64,000 nucleotides of DNA from Vibrio albus (GCF_003144035.1 NZ_QFWT01000005.1:186001-250000), one strand, 5' to 3'. Numbered from the stretch's first letter, positions 16,861-26,569 are shown. Program-made: numbers and translations. The notes: generated by a model not told the origin, from the letters alone.

Positions 16861-19737
16861 TTAACTTTCATAACTGTCTATCGGCGGACAGCTGCAGACT
16901 AGGTGGCGGTCTCCGTAGACATTATCGACCCGGTTAACGGTCGGCCAGTACTTGGAGGCTTTGGTTTGTGCAGACGGAAAGCAGGCCAGCTCGCGCGAGT
17001 ATGGGTGATCCCATTCTGTTGAGCCTAAATCTACCTGCGTATGCGGTGCATTGACTAGCGGGTTATCTTCCAGAGGCCATTCTCCCTTCTGAACCTTGTC
17101 AATTTCAGCTTTGATGGCAATCATTGCGTCACAGAAACGATCCAGTTCGGCGAGATCTTCCGATTCCGTCGGCTCAACCATTAAAGTACCGGCAACCGGG
17201 AACGACATGGTCGGAGCGTGGAAACCATAGTCCATCAGACGCTTGGCAATATCCTCTTCACTAATACCGGATGCTTCCTTAATCGGACGAATATCAACAA
17301 TACATTCATGGGCAACCCGGCCGTTATTTCCCCGGTAGAGAATAGGGTAGTGTGGCAGCAGTCTCTCCATAATGTAGTTAGCATTCAGAATCGCAAGTCT
17401 GGTGGCGTGTGTCAGACCAGATGCGCCCAGCATTGTAATATAGGCCCAGGATATCGGCAGAATAGAAGCACTGCCCAGATCCGCTGCCGCAACGGCATAA
17501 TCGTTGCCTTCCACACCGTTTTCAACATGTCCCGGCAGGAAAGGAGCCAGATGAGATTTAACCCCTATAGGGCCCATACCCGGACCACCGCCACCGTGAG
17601 GAATACTGAACGTTTTATGCAGGTTGAGGTGAGAGACATCGGAACCGATGGTTCCCGGCGAGGTTAATCCGACCTGTGCATTCATATTCGCACCATCAAG
17701 ATACACCTGGCCACCGGCCGCATGCACCATTTCACACACGGTTTTTACCTGCTCTTCATATACACCATGAGTGGAAGGGTAGGTGATCATAATGCAGGAA
17801 AGCGCGTCTTTGTGTTTCTCGATCTTTTCACCGAGATCGGTCATATCGATATTGCCGGCCTCATCGCATTTCACAACCACGATTTTCATCGAAACCATAG
17901 AGGCAGACGCCGGGTTGGTGCCATGGGCTGACGCTGGGATCAGGCATACGTTACGATGCCCTTCACCATTACTTTGATGGTAACGCTGAATGGCAATCAG
18001 ACCGGCGTATTCACCGGATGCCCCTGAGTTAGGCTGTAGTGAAAAAGCATCATAACCGGTAATAGCACAAAGCTTTACCTTAAGGTCATTCGCCAATGCG
18101 GCATAACCCTGTGTCTGTTCGGCCGGGACAAACGGATGGATGGAAGCAAATTCCGGCCAGCTGATAGGGATCATTTCTGCCGCCGCATTGAGTTTCATGG
18201 TGCAGCTGCCCAGCGGGATCATGCCGTGTGTCAGTGAAAAATCTTTATTCTCCAAACGCTTCAGATAACGCATCATCTGCGTTTCACTATGGTGGGAGTT
18301 AAATACCGGGTGGGTAAGGAACGCCGATTCGCGTTGGCAGGCTTCCGGAATGGCCTTCAGCTCGTCCTGAGCAATCTCCGCAGACAGACTCTGAATATCG
18401 TCAGTGATATTAAAGATGCCAAACAAGGCCTCAAGATCTGCGGTTGTGGCCGTTTCATCCAGACTAATACCGAGTTTGCCTTCTAGTTTTCTGAGGTTTA
18501 TCTCAGCTTCGGATGCTCTGGTATAGAGCGCTTCAGTCTTGTCATCGGTAATAATCGTGATCGTGTCAAAAAAGCTCTGATGTTGCAGTTGGTATCCCGC
18601 TTTTATCAGACCTCGGGCAAATATGGCTGTCAGGTGATGAGTGCGACGAGCGATCTTACGCAGTCCTTCCGGACCGTGATACACAGCATAAAAAGCCGCC
18701 ATATTGGCCAGCAGTGCCTGGGCAGTACAGATATTCGAGGTCGCTTTCTCCCGGCGAATATGTTGTTCACGGGTCTGCATGGCCATGCGCAGCGCCTGAT
18801 TACCTTTGCTATCGACGGAAACACCAATAACACGACCCGGCATAGTGCGCTTATATTTATCTCGGGTTGCCATAAAGGCGGCATGAGGCCCGCCAAATCC
18901 GACCGGAACACCAAAACGCTGGCTGCTGCCAATCACGACATCGGCACCCATTTCTCCTGCTGGTTTCAGCATGATTGAGGCCAGCAGATCGGTGGCTACC
19001 GTAACGAGTGTTTTGTTTTCATGAGCCTGAAGAATAAGGCTGGACAGATCGCGAACTTCGCCGGTTGTCCCCGGGTACTGAAGCAGTGCGCCAAAGACAT
19101 CGTGCTGAGGCAGCGCATCTGCCGGACCCGTCACTATGTCAAATCCGATAAATTCGGCACGAGTTTTAAGTACGGCCAGTGTTTGAGGGTGTACGTCGTC
19201 AGCAACAAAAAACGCCTTGCTTTTGTTTTTTCCCGCCCGCTTGCATAAAGTCATTGCCTCAGCAGCTGCCGTTGCTTCGTCCAGTAACGAGGCATTGGCT
19301 ATATCCATTCCTGTCAGAACAGTCACCATCTGCTGGAAATTCAGCAGTGCCTCAAGACGTCCCTGAGATATTTCCGGCTGATAAGGTGTATAAGCAGTAT
19401 ACCAGCCTGGGTTTTCCAGTACATTACGCTGAATAACGTTAGGCGTATGGGTGTTGTAGTAACCCTGGCCAATAAAGGTCCGGTAAACGTTGTTTTGCCT
19501 GGCAAGCCGCTGTATCTCGCGGAGCATATCAACTTCACTGACCGGTCCCGGCAGGTTCAGGGGCTGGTTGAGACGGATAGCCGCCGGTATGGTCTGATCG
19601 ATCAGATCGTTCAGACTTTCCGCTTTCACCGTGTTCAGCATCGTCCGCTGAGCCGTAGAGTCTATTCCGTTATGCCGGGTGATAAACTCGTTCTCAGTAC
19701 TCAGGAGCGTTATAAGAGAGTGGTTTTGATCTGTCAT
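16861..19737 (-). CDS. gcvP: Glycine dehydrogenase (decarboxylating), P protein
   Basis: The PLP-dependent P protein of the glycine cleavage complex decarboxylates glycine and passes the aminomethyl group to the lipoyl arm of GcvH. At 958 residues it matches the E. coli protein (957). Both homologous halves are present. The PLP lysine lies in [16 protein letters not shown] near residue 707, and the glycine-rich loop follows it. It lies 23 bases after gcvH on the same strand and is the last gene of the operon. Unlike the usual Vibrio block, no glyA lies between gcvH and the regulator. Confidence 0.98.
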   Translation of the reverse strand: MTDQNHSLITLLSTENEFITRHNGIDSTAQRTMLNTVKAESLNDLIDQTIPAAIRLNQPLNLPGPVSEVDMLREIQRLARQNNVYRTFIGQGYYNTHTPNVIQRNVLENPGWYTAYTPYQPEISQGRLEALLNFQQMVTVLTGMDIANASLLDEATAAAEAMTLCKRAGKNKSKAFFVADDVHPQTLAVLKTRAEFIGFDIVTGPADALPQHDVFGALLQYPGTTGEVRDLSSLILQAHENKTLVTVATDLLASIMLKPAGEMGADVVIGSSQRFGVPVGFGGPHAAFMATRDKYKRTMPGRVIGVSVDSKGNQALRMAMQTREQHIRREKATSNICTAQALLANMAAFYAVYHGPEGLRKIARRTHHLTAIFARGLIKAGYQLQHQSFFDTITIITDDKTEALYTRASEAEINLRKLEGKLGISLDETATTADLEALFGIFNITDDIQSLSAEIAQDELKAIPEACQRESAFLTHPVFNSHHSETQMMRYLKRLENKDFSLTHGMIPLGSCTMKLNAAAEMIPISWPEFASIHPFVPAEQTQGYAALANDLKVKLCAITGYDAFSLQPNSGASGEYAGLIAIQRYHQSNGEGHRNVCLIPASAHGTNPASASMVSMKIVVVKCDEAGNIDMTDLGEKIEKHKDALSCIMITYPSTHGVYEEQVKTVCEMVHAAGGQVYLDGANMNAQVGLTSPGTIGSDVSHLNLHKTFSIPHGGGGPGMGPIGVKSHLAPFLPGHVENGVEGNDYAVAAADLGSASILPISWAYITMLGASGLTHATRLAILNANYIMERLLPHYPILYRGNNGRVAHECIVDIRPIKEASGISEEDIAKRLMDYGFHAPTMSFPVAGTLMVEPTESEDLAELDRFCDAMIAIKAEIDKVQKGEWPLEDNPLVNAPHTQVDLGSTEWDHPYSRELACFPSAQTKASKYWPTVNRVDNVYGDRHLVCSCPPIDSYES

Positions 19738-19760
19738 AGCACTTTAGTCCGAATCGTCCG

Positions 19761-20144
19761 TTATTCGTCTTCTTCGATGGTATTGATATAGTCTTCTGCA
19801 CCCTTCAGGTTATCCAGTTCAGAAGCATTACTCAATTTCACCTTGGCAATCCATCCGCCATCGTAAGGTTCTTCGTTAACCAGTTCCGGGCTGTCTTCCA
19901 GTTCTTCATTGACTTCGATAATTTGCCCTGAGACCGGAGCGTAAACATCGGAAGCTGCTTTTACTGACTCTACCAGAGAAAACTCTTCGCCCGCTTCGAT
20001 TTCTGCATCTACTTCCGGCAGGTCTACAAACACCACATCGCCAAGCATCTTCTGTGCATGATCCGATATACCAATCGTGGCCGTTCCATCACCGTTATCT
20101 TTGACCCACTCGTGGCTGTCTGTGAACTTTAGTGTCATATCCAT
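19761..20144 (-). CDS. gcvH: Glycine cleavage system H protein
   Basis: The lipoyl carrier protein shuttles the aminomethyl group among P, T and L proteins. It is 127 residues long with the lipoylation site ESVKAASD (Lys62). The flanking SPELVNEEPYDGGWIAKVK block is typical of GcvH. The ATG at 20144 is followed two codons later by another ATG; the first gives the usual Vibrio N-terminus. It is the first gene of the gcvH-gcvP operon. It is divergent from the XRE-cupin regulator, and the shared region holds a palindromic operator at 20329-20346. Confidence 0.97.
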   Translation of the reverse strand: MDMTLKFTDSHEWVKDNGDGTATIGISDHAQKMLGDVVFVDLPEVDAEIEAGEEFSLVESVKAASDVYAPVSGQIIEVNEELEDSPELVNEEPYDGGWIAKVKLSNASELDNLKGAEDYINTIEEDE

Positions 20145-20293
20145 GTGTATGTTCTCCGAAAATAAAATAAATTGTTTTATAAAAACTGGTTAAAAGAGGT
20201 TCTCGTTGTGTTCTTTATTGATATGCAGGATTACCATCCACCATTCACTGAGAATAGCCGCTGTCGCATAAGTTTCTAATCCATTTTCTTAGC

Positions 20294-20322
20294 AACATAC
20301 CGATTGTTTGATTGTTGATCAA
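20294..20322 (-). promoter_or_regulatory. Predicted gcvH-gcvP promoter
   Basis: On the minus strand a -35 box TTGATC (20317-20322) and a -10 box TATGTT (20294-20299) are separated by 17 bases. The operator at 20329-20346 sits 6 bases upstream of the -35 box, a place suited to activation or to repression by the divergent regulator. Confidence 0.55.
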
Positions 20323-20328
20323 TAAAAA

Positions 20329-20346
20329 AGTTTCCTATTGGAAACT
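20329..20346. promoter_or_regulatory. Palindromic operator AGTTTCC-TATT-GGAAACT between gcvH and its regulator
   Basis: Seven-base perfect arms AGTTTCC and GGAAACT flank a TATT spacer. A close copy, AGTTTCT-TATT-GGAAATA, lies in front of gcvT at 21171-21188. Recurrence at both gcv promoters flanking the XRE-cupin gene points to this protein as the binder. Confidence 0.75.
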
Positions 20347-20362
20347 ATGGCGCGATTTTTAG

Positions 20363-20390
20363 TTGAAAAATCTCGTAAGGTCAGTATAAG
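20363..20390 (+). promoter_or_regulatory. Predicted promoter of the XRE-cupin regulator
   Basis: A -35 box TTGAAA (20363-20368) and a -10 box TATAAG (20385-20390) are 16 bases apart, 63 bases before the ATG. The operator lies 16 bases upstream of the -35 box. Confidence 0.55.
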
Positions 20391-20453
20391 TTTGTAATTA
20401 GTACAAGCTATGTAAGACTTACTTTATTAACGAGATTTGAGCGATATAACGCT

Positions 20454-21077
20454 ATGACAGATAAGATTACGGATCAGTACCCCTCACTGATGCTGGATAA
20501 AGAAAACAGAGATGAACGTATTGAACCTCTGAAGCTTGGCCAGCGAATCAAAGAAATACGGATGGGGCTTTCTTTGACACTGGAAGAAGCCAGTCAACGT
20601 ACCGGACTGGCACGTTCTACGTTGTCAAAAATTGAAAATGAGCAGATATCGCCAACCTTCCAGGCGATGCAGAAGCTTGCCTCTGGGTTACAGATTGATA
20701 TGCCCCAACTCTTTGAACCACCAAAGAAAAAAATCGCAATGGGACGACGGGATATTACGCTGAACGGGCAGGGTAAGCCACACCCAACGCCAACTTATGA
20801 GCACGAGCTGCTGGCGATACACCTTTCCAATAAGAAAATGATGCCTTTCAAAACCCGTATTCGTGCCAGAAATTTCGAGGATTATCATGGTTGGGTGAAG
20901 CACGATGGGGAAGAGTTTCTTCTGGTACTGGAAGGGGCGGTCATGTTTTATACGGAATTTTATGAGCCCATCAGTTTAACTGAAGGTGACAGTGCATATT
21001 ATGATGCCAGCATGGGCCATATGCTGACTTCGGTTAGTGAGAAGGATGCGTTGATTTTATGGGTTACGGCACAATGA
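20454..21077 (+). CDS. XRE-family regulator with C-terminal cupin, predicted regulator of glycine cleavage genes
   Basis: A 207-residue regulator. A Cro/C1-type helix-turn-helix (about 29-85) contains LGQRIKEIRMGLSLTLEEASQRTGLARSTLSKIENEQ-type spacing. It is followed by a linker and a cupin domain (about 125-205) likely to bind a small ligand. It lies between the divergent gcvHP operon and gcvT. Palindromes of the same sequence precede both, at 20329-20346 and 21171-21188. A glycine- or serine-responsive switch is the simplest reading, with autoregulation probable. The ligand is inferred only from context. The place is occupied by the same gene type in V. cholerae. Confidence 0.88.
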   Translation: MTDKITDQYPSLMLDKENRDERIEPLKLGQRIKEIRMGLSLTLEEASQRTGLARSTLSKIENEQISPTFQAMQKLASGLQIDMPQLFEPPKKKIAMGRRDITLNGQGKPHPTPTYEHELLAIHLSNKKMMPFKTRIRARNFEDYHGWVKHDGEEFLLVLEGAVMFYTEFYEPISLTEGDSAYYDASMGHMLTSVSEKDALILWVTAQ

Positions 21078-21136
21078 ATGATGCTTTCCTGAATAGTTTC
21101 AGCTCGAAAAACAGGAAAATGCGTGATTCTTGAGCG

Positions 21137-21188
21137 TTGATCTGTTATTTCTTTTGTTTATAGTAGACTAAGTTTCTTATTGGAAATA
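21137..21188 (+). promoter_or_regulatory. gcvT promoter with operator over the start site
   Basis: A -35 box TTGATC (21137-21142), a 16-base spacer and a -10 box TATAGT (21159-21164) are followed at 21171-21188 by AGTTTCTTATTGGAAATA. That sequence matches the gcvH operator at 15 of 18 positions. The operator covers the expected transcription start, which fits repression. Confidence 0.7.
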
Positions 21189-21245
21189 TTTTAAAGCTTG
21201 GGGTGTCAAACCCAAGTTATTGAACAAGGCTTTACGGAGAAAGCG

Positions 21246-22364
21246 ATGACGCAGCAATTACAGAAAACACCTCTTTATGATCTTCATATTCAGGCCGGGG
21301 CAAAAATGGTGCCTTTCGCTGGTTTTGATATGCCAGTTCAGTACCCTCTGGGAGTCAAAAAAGAGCACCTTCATACCCGGGAAGCTGCAGGGCTTTTCGA
21401 CGTTTCTCATATGGGGCAGCTGATTCTGCGAGGAGAGGGCGCTGCAAAGATGATGGAATCGCTGGTCCCGGTCGATGTTATTGATCTTCCTGCCGGTAAA
21501 CAGCGGTATGCATTTTTTACCAATGAGCAAGGGGGGATTCTGGATGACCTGATGATCACTAATTTTGGGGATTATCTGTATGTCGTTGTGAATGCTGCCT
21601 GTAAAGCACAGGACATTGCTCATCTCAGAGCCCATTTATCGGAAGGTGTTAAGCTGGAGTTGCTGGATAACCGGGCGCTTCTTGCTCTGCAGGGGCCTGA
21701 AGCGGCAGCGGCATTGGCCCGAATTCAGCCAGAAGTGGCCGATATGGTCTTTATGGATGTGAAAATCATTGAGCTTGCCGGTGTCGAATGTTTTGTCAGC
21801 CGTAGCGGGTATACCGGTGAAGATGGCTTTGAAATATCTGTTCCCGCTGAATATGCCGCCGATCTGGCTGGCAAGCTAACCAGCTACCCGGAAGTTGAGT
21901 GGATTGGTCTGGGTGCCCGGGATTCGCTACGTCTTGAATGTGGGCTGTGTCTGTACGGGCATGATCTGGATACGACGACAACCCCGGTTGAAGCCAGTCT
22001 TCTTTGGGGAATAAGCAAAGTTCGCCGGATGGGCGGTGAGCGGCAAGGAGGCTTCCCTGGTGCCGATATCATTCTGGAGCAAATAGAGCAGAAAAATGCC
22101 ACCAGAAAACGGGTAGGGCTGGTGGGGGAAACCAAGGCACCAGTACGTGAAGGCTGCAAACTATTTGACAGCCAGGATAACGAAATTGGAGTGGTAACGA
22201 GTGGTACCGCAGGACCGACCGCTGGGAAACCTGTTTCAATGGCTTATGTGAATACAGCGTTGTCTTCTGTCGGGACTCAGGTTTTTGCCGAAGTTCGGGG
22301 CAAGAAACTGCCAATGGCGGTGAGTAAAATGCCGTTTGTCCCTCAGCGGTATTACCGGGGCTAA
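21246..22364 (+). CDS. gcvT: Aminomethyltransferase, glycine cleavage T protein
   Basis: The T protein transfers the methylene group from aminomethyl-lipoyl GcvH to tetrahydrofolate and releases ammonia. The ATG at 21246 has a GGAG site and gives 372 residues, close to the E. coli protein (364). The frame is open further upstream to 21198 without a better start. Conserved stretches include MVPFAGFDMPVQYPLGVKKEHLHTR-type N-terminal folate-site residues, AAGLFDVSHMGQ, and RSGYTGEDGFEI. The gene is separate from gcvHP and faces away from it across the regulator, as in other vibrios. Confidence 0.97.
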   Translation: MTQQLQKTPLYDLHIQAGAKMVPFAGFDMPVQYPLGVKKEHLHTREAAGLFDVSHMGQLILRGEGAAKMMESLVPVDVIDLPAGKQRYAFFTNEQGGILDDLMITNFGDYLYVVVNAACKAQDIAHLRAHLSEGVKLELLDNRALLALQGPEAAAALARIQPEVADMVFMDVKIIELAGVECFVSRSGYTGEDGFEISVPAEYAADLAGKLTSYPEVEWIGLGARDSLRLECGLCLYGHDLDTTTTPVEASLLWGISKVRRMGGERQGGFPGADIILEQIEQKNATRKRVGLVGETKAPVREGCKLFDSQDNEIGVVTSGTAGPTAGKPVSMAYVNTALSSVGTQVFAEVRGKKLPMAVSKMPFVPQRYYRG

Positions 22365-22407
22365 GAGCAATAATATTGGCTCGCAACCGTTGGGCTATAC
22401 TCTAGGA

Positions 22408-22542
22408 AAGCGTTTTTATCGGGATGTATCCGTTTCTGTCATTGATAGTCCGAGTTCATTCTCCTCCGGTGGAGGTGGAAGTGTTTCTCTTTTATCTTCC
22501 TTACTGCTGCTAATTATAAGGTTGGTAAGAAGGGAGTATTGA
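22408..22542 (+). pseudogene. Remnant of a GlyGly-CTERM protein (C-terminal sorting tail only)
   Basis: An open frame downstream of gcvT ends in SSGGGGSVSLLSSLLLLII and then RLVRREY before TGA at 22540. A serine-rich stretch with a run of glycines, a hydrophobic helix and a basic end is exactly the layout of the GlyGly-CTERM sorting signal, which rhombosortase processes in vibrios for type II-secreted proteins. No start codon, ribosome binding site or catalytic domain precedes it. The frame merges with the gcvT coding region, so only the tail of a former gene survives. Confidence 0.55.
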
Positions 22543-22553
22543 TGGATCAAGAC

Positions 22554-22589
22554 GAAAAAAGGGACACTTAAATAAGTGTCCCAAAAATG
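22554..22589 (-). terminator. Terminator of the fruBKA operon
   Basis: A 10-bp GGGACACTTA / TAAGTGTCCC stem (22561-22582) is followed on the minus strand by a T-run (TTTTTT). It lies 45 bases beyond the fruA stop, and it may also act on the plus strand. Confidence 0.85.
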
Positions 22590-22626
22590 CCTACGGGGGC
22601 TGAGGCAAAATTGTTAAAGCGTGCTA

Positions 22627-24366
22627 TTAAGCTTCAGCCGCAACTTCAGCTTTGTTGTGGTTCTTCAGGAATGCATATCCGAAACCAGTTACAGCAGTAC
22701 CTGCTGCAATCGCTACCAGATACATCAGTACCGGAGAGATAGCGTTAGGGATGAACAGTACAAACAGACCGCCGTGTGGAGCAAGTAGCTTAGCACCGAA
22801 CAGCATAGACAGAGCACCTGTTAGTGCACCACCAGCCATTGTACATGGGATAACGCGCATTGGATCGCGTGCTGCGAATGGGATAGCACCTTCTGAGATG
22901 AAGCACAGACCCAGGATGAAAGAAGCAACACCACCTTCACGCTCGTCTTCAGTAAATTTCTTCTTAGCAAGGAATGTTGCCAGACCCATACCCAGAGCAG
23001 GAACCATACCTGCAGCCATGATTGCAGCCATTGGAGCATAAGTTTCAGAAGCCAGCAGACCAACACCGAATGTATAAGCGGCTTTGTTTACCGGACCACC
23101 CAGGTCGAAACACATCATTGCGCCAAGGATAATACCCAGAAGAACGGCGTTTGCACTACCCATGTTGTTCAGGAACTCAGTCATTGCAGACATGATGCTT
23201 GCTACTGGGTCACCAACAACGTAAATCATTACCAGACCAGTGAACAGAGTCGCAACCAGAGGAATGATCAGGATTGGTTTAAGTGCTTCCATTGCTTGTG
23301 GAAGGTGTACTTTGTCAGCAACAAACTTCGCAGAGTAACCAGCGATGAAACCAGCTGCGATACCACCCAGGAAGCCAGAACCGATAGAAGCGGCCAACAT
23401 ACCACCAACAAGACCTGGTGCAAGCCCCGGACGGTCAGCAATTGAGAATGCGATGTAACCAGCAAGAACCGGAATCATCAGAGCGAAGGCAGAACCACCA
23501 CCGATTTGCATCAGGGCAGCAGCCAGTGTGCCTTCTTCTTTAAACGCTTCGATACCGAATACGAAAGAAAGAGCGATAATCAGACCACCAGCAACGACAA
23601 CAGGAAGCATGTGAGATACACCCGTCATCAGGTGCTTGTACACGCCTTTTTTCTCATCAGATGCAGATTCGCTTGAGGATGAACCAGAGTGTGAATAAAC
23701 AGATGCTTGAGCGAATGCTTTATCCATTTCTTCAGCGGTTTTCTTCAGAGCTGGACCTGTGTTGGTTTTGTAAAGTTTTTTGCCGTTGAAACGATCCAGA
23801 GGAACGTCGATATCTGCAGCGATGATAACCAGATCAGCTTCTGCGATTTCTTGTTCAGTCAGTTGGTTTTTCGCACCAACAGAACCACGGGTTTCAACTT
23901 TGATTTGGTGACCGCGACGTTTACCTTCGTCTTCCAGTGCTTCAGCTGCCATAAAGGTGTGTGCAACACCAGTAGGACACGCTGTAATTGCAACGATTTT
24001 CTTCGCGCCGCCAGCTGCAGCAGGAGCTTCCTGAAGCGTTGTCGCCTGAGCTGAAGTCAGCTCTGTCGCACTTGCAGTTGCTTTTTCCAGCCACGCTTTT
24101 GGATCTGCAGTTACTTCTGAGATCTCTGCCTGGTAAACTTTTTTACCTACAAAACGAGTTGTATCGATAGGTGTGTTAGTCGCAATCACAACTGTATCTG
24201 CTTTTGCGATGTCGTCGGCTGAAAGGGTGTTACCTTCCACCACACTAGAATGACACTCAACCATGGCATTCCAGTTTAATGCCTTAGCGGCTTGTTCAAG
24301 TAATCCGGCTGCGATAATGCTGTTTGCAACACCGCTCGGACAAGCTGTGATAATGGCAATATTCAT
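22627..24366 (-). CDS. fruA: PTS fructose-specific EIIB'BC component
   Basis: The membrane permease of the fructose PTS imports fructose and phosphorylates it to fructose 1-phosphate. The 579-residue protein has a degenerate IIB' domain (ITACPSGVAN, Cys9), an active IIB domain (ITACPTGVAHTF, Cys130) and a IIC membrane domain from about 245 onward. The IIC domain has the typical GGPVNKAAYTFGVGL and EGAIPFAARDP stretches. It is the third gene of the fruBKA operon, 55 bases after fruK. Phosphate comes from FruB. A complete terminator follows. Confidence 0.97.
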   Translation of the reverse strand: MNIAIITACPSGVANSIIAAGLLEQAAKALNWNAMVECHSSVVEGNTLSADDIAKADTVVIATNTPIDTTRFVGKKVYQAEISEVTADPKAWLEKATASATELTSAQATTLQEAPAAAGGAKKIVAITACPTGVAHTFMAAEALEDEGKRRGHQIKVETRGSVGAKNQLTEQEIAEADLVIIAADIDVPLDRFNGKKLYKTNTGPALKKTAEEMDKAFAQASVYSHSGSSSSESASDEKKGVYKHLMTGVSHMLPVVVAGGLIIALSFVFGIEAFKEEGTLAAALMQIGGGSAFALMIPVLAGYIAFSIADRPGLAPGLVGGMLAASIGSGFLGGIAAGFIAGYSAKFVADKVHLPQAMEALKPILIIPLVATLFTGLVMIYVVGDPVASIMSAMTEFLNNMGSANAVLLGIILGAMMCFDLGGPVNKAAYTFGVGLLASETYAPMAAIMAAGMVPALGMGLATFLAKKKFTEDEREGGVASFILGLCFISEGAIPFAARDPMRVIPCTMAGGALTGALSMLFGAKLLAPHGGLFVLFIPNAISPVLMYLVAIAAGTAVTGFGYAFLKNHNKAEVAAEA

Positions 24367-24421
24367 AATAATCGACCTTCTTATCTGTTAATTTCGAAGC
24401 GTTGATAACTTCAGAAAATAG

Positions 24422-25363
24422 TTAGTTAAGTTCTTTAAAGAGAATTTCTTTTTGTAGGGTTTCAAGCTCATCAAAGCTCGGTACGCCAACACCCACCTGC
24501 GAAACGGCTAAAGCAGACAGAGCGGTAGCGAAGCTTAATAGCTGAGGCTTATCCATTTCCTGCATATGGCCCCAGCAAAGACCGGCAACTAAGGTATCGC
24601 CTGCGCCAACTGTACTTACCACCTGCATTTTAGGTGGTTGAGAGCGCAGCCATTTACCTTGGTTTAACCACATAACACCGTCTGATCCCATTGAAACAAC
24701 AATGTTTTCAATACCTTTGTCTGCAAGCTGCATTGCTGCTTCCTGACAGGCTTCTGGTGTTGTCAGTTCTTTACCGACAAAGTCGGAAAGTTCTTCATCA
24801 TTTGGCTTAATAAGCCAAGGGTTTGCATCCAGGCCCGCAACTAAGGCATCACGGCTGCTGTCAAACAGCACCTTTTTGCCTTTTTCGTGCAGACGTTGAA
24901 TCCATGAAGCACAAAGTTCCGGAGAGACGCCTTTCGGCAGGCTTCCCGCCATCACAAAATAATCGTGAGTTTCAGCCAGTCGGAACAGGTTTTCTTCAAA
25001 CTGCTCGATAGCCACTTGATCCACAGGGACTCCAGGGAAGTTGATGTCGCTGACTTCACCTGATTTCTCTACCAGCTTCACGTTAATGCGGGTACCGCCA
25101 TTAACACGAACAAACTCGTCTTTTGCACCAATCTGTTCAAACAGCTGGCAGAACAGTTCCTGGTTGTCACGGCCAAGAAAACCGGTCACGGTAACCTCTG
25201 CGCCTAAGTCAGACAGTACACGTGCTACGTTTACCCCTTTACCTGCCGCATGCAGTGAGCCTTGTTTTACCAGGCTTACTGTGCCGACATTCAGCGAATC
25301 CAGGCTGCCGGTAAGGTCCAGTGCCGGGTTCAGGGTGATAGTGACAACTTTCTTAGTAGTCAT
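24422..25363 (-). CDS. fruK: 1-phosphofructokinase
   Basis: FruK converts fructose 1-phosphate to fructose 1,6-bisphosphate with ATP, the second step of PTS fructose use. From the ATG at 25363 it is 313 residues of the PfkB family. The N-terminal ITLNPALDLTG and the C-terminal anion-hole and base motif GAGDTLVAGL are clear. Two adjacent ATGs follow an AAGGAG site; the second has the better spacing (6 bases). The gene begins just past the fruB stop, so the pair is tightly coupled. Fructose 1-phosphate is also the effector of the divergent Cra repressor. Confidence 0.96.
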   Translation of the reverse strand: MTTKKVVTITLNPALDLTGSLDSLNVGTVSLVKQGSLHAAGKGVNVARVLSDLGAEVTVTGFLGRDNQELFCQLFEQIGAKDEFVRVNGGTRINVKLVEKSGEVSDINFPGVPVDQVAIEQFEENLFRLAETHDYFVMAGSLPKGVSPELCASWIQRLHEKGKKVLFDSSRDALVAGLDANPWLIKPNDEELSDFVGKELTTPEACQEAAMQLADKGIENIVVSMGSDGVMWLNQGKWLRSQPPKMQVVSTVGAGDTLVAGLCWGHMQEMDKPQLLSFATALSALAVSQVGVGVPSFDELETLQKEILFKELN

Positions 25364-25373
25364 CATATGCTCC

Positions 25374-26510
25374 TTACGCTTCGCCCAGACCAGCTTCGAT
25401 AGCAGCACCGATAGATTTCAGTGCATCTTGTGCATCATCACCGTCGGCAGTGAATTGCAGCTCATGGCCTTTTTTCACGCCCATCGCGATAACTTTCATC
25501 AGGCTCTTAGCGTTAACGGCTTTACCGTCGCCATTCAGGTTGGCCACTTTAATGTTGGATGCAAATTTCTTCGCTTCAGCAACCAGCATGGCACCAGGAC
25601 GAGCATGCAGACCGTGTGCGTTCTTAATGATAAACACAGCACTGTTTCCGTCTGCACCGTTAACGGCATCGGCTTCGTCTTCGCCGCTGAAGAACGTCAG
25701 TAGTTCTTCGTTACGAGCTTCAATGATGGCGGTTTGTTTTTTCTGGAACACTAACTGGCTTAAGGTTTCCAGCATGTTGTGGTGAGCGTTGTTACATACA
25801 GAGAAAGCAATCAGGGCTTTTACCGGCTGCTCTTTGAACTTGAATTCAGTAGAAATAGAAACAAATGACATTGCCGTGCGGCTAACAGCATTGTTGCTGC
25901 CTACCAGCCAAAGGCCCTGGCCCAGGTGAGTAGGTTCTTTGGTTGCCAGCTCAGCAACAAAATCTGCGCTAACGGCTTCTTTGTTCTTCAGCAGGCCGCC
26001 GGCAACCGCACTTAGCTGAACCATGTCGCCAGCAGGGAAGTCGTGTAGAATCAGAGAAAGATCAAAGTCAGCGTTGAACTGAACTTCACCGTTCAGAAGC
26101 GCCATGATTTGTTCTTTAGAAGTGGCTTGTTGCAGCTTCTCTTCCACGCCGTCAGCAGAAAGTACTTTAGTCAGTTGCTTCAGGATACCAAGGTGTTCAT
26201 CAGATTTAGCGGCAATACCGATAGCCACATAAACCGTGTTTCCGTCACCCCAGTTAACACCTGCTGGGAAGTGGTGTACAGCAACACCAGTGTTTTTTAC
26301 AAGATCACGAGTGTCAGTAGTACCGTGAGGAATGGCAATGCCATTACCTAAGAACGTAGAGTTCTGTGCTTCACGGTTAAGCATGCCTTCCACGTAGTTC
26401 GCTTCAACCAGACCTTTCTCTGCAAGGTCTACGGCTAGCTCACGAATTGCATTTTTCTTATCGTCTGCTGCTTGTTGAAGTTTAATGTCTTGTGTTGTCA
26501 GTTTTAGCAT
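25374..26510 (-). CDS. fruB: PTS fructose EIIA-FPr diphosphoryl transfer protein
   Basis: A 378-residue fusion that passes phosphate from Enzyme I to FruA. The IIA domain (about 1-145) holds the active histidine in GIAIPHGTTDTRD (His62). A central linker domain follows. The C-terminal FPr domain (about 289-378) holds the HPr-type site NAHGLHARPGAM (His302). It is the first gene of the fru operon, and its promoter region carries several Cra sites shared with the divergent cra gene. Because it has its own HPr domain, fructose uptake should not depend on the separate HPr gene at 8586. Confidence 0.97.
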   Translation of the reverse strand: MLKLTTQDIKLQQAADDKKNAIRELAVDLAEKGLVEANYVEGMLNREAQNSTFLGNGIAIPHGTTDTRDLVKNTGVAVHHFPAGVNWGDGNTVYVAIGIAAKSDEHLGILKQLTKVLSADGVEEKLQQATSKEQIMALLNGEVQFNADFDLSLILHDFPAGDMVQLSAVAGGLLKNKEAVSADFVAELATKEPTHLGQGLWLVGSNNAVSRTAMSFVSISTEFKFKEQPVKALIAFSVCNNAHHNMLETLSQLVFQKKQTAIIEARNEELLTFFSGEDEADAVNGADGNSAVFIIKNAHGLHARPGAMLVAEAKKFASNIKVANLNGDGKAVNAKSLMKVIAMGVKKGHELQFTADGDDAQDALKSIGAAIEAGLGEA

Positions 26511-26569
26511 GTTCGCCTCTCTGGCTCCCTAATGTTAGAGCTTGGTTATTCTCAATCGCTGAACCCGTT

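Noticed and set aside
20145..20453. Glycine riboswitch in front of gcvH or gcvT
   Set aside because: None of the conserved aptamer core was found on either strand here or before gcvT; palindromic protein operators explain the region better.
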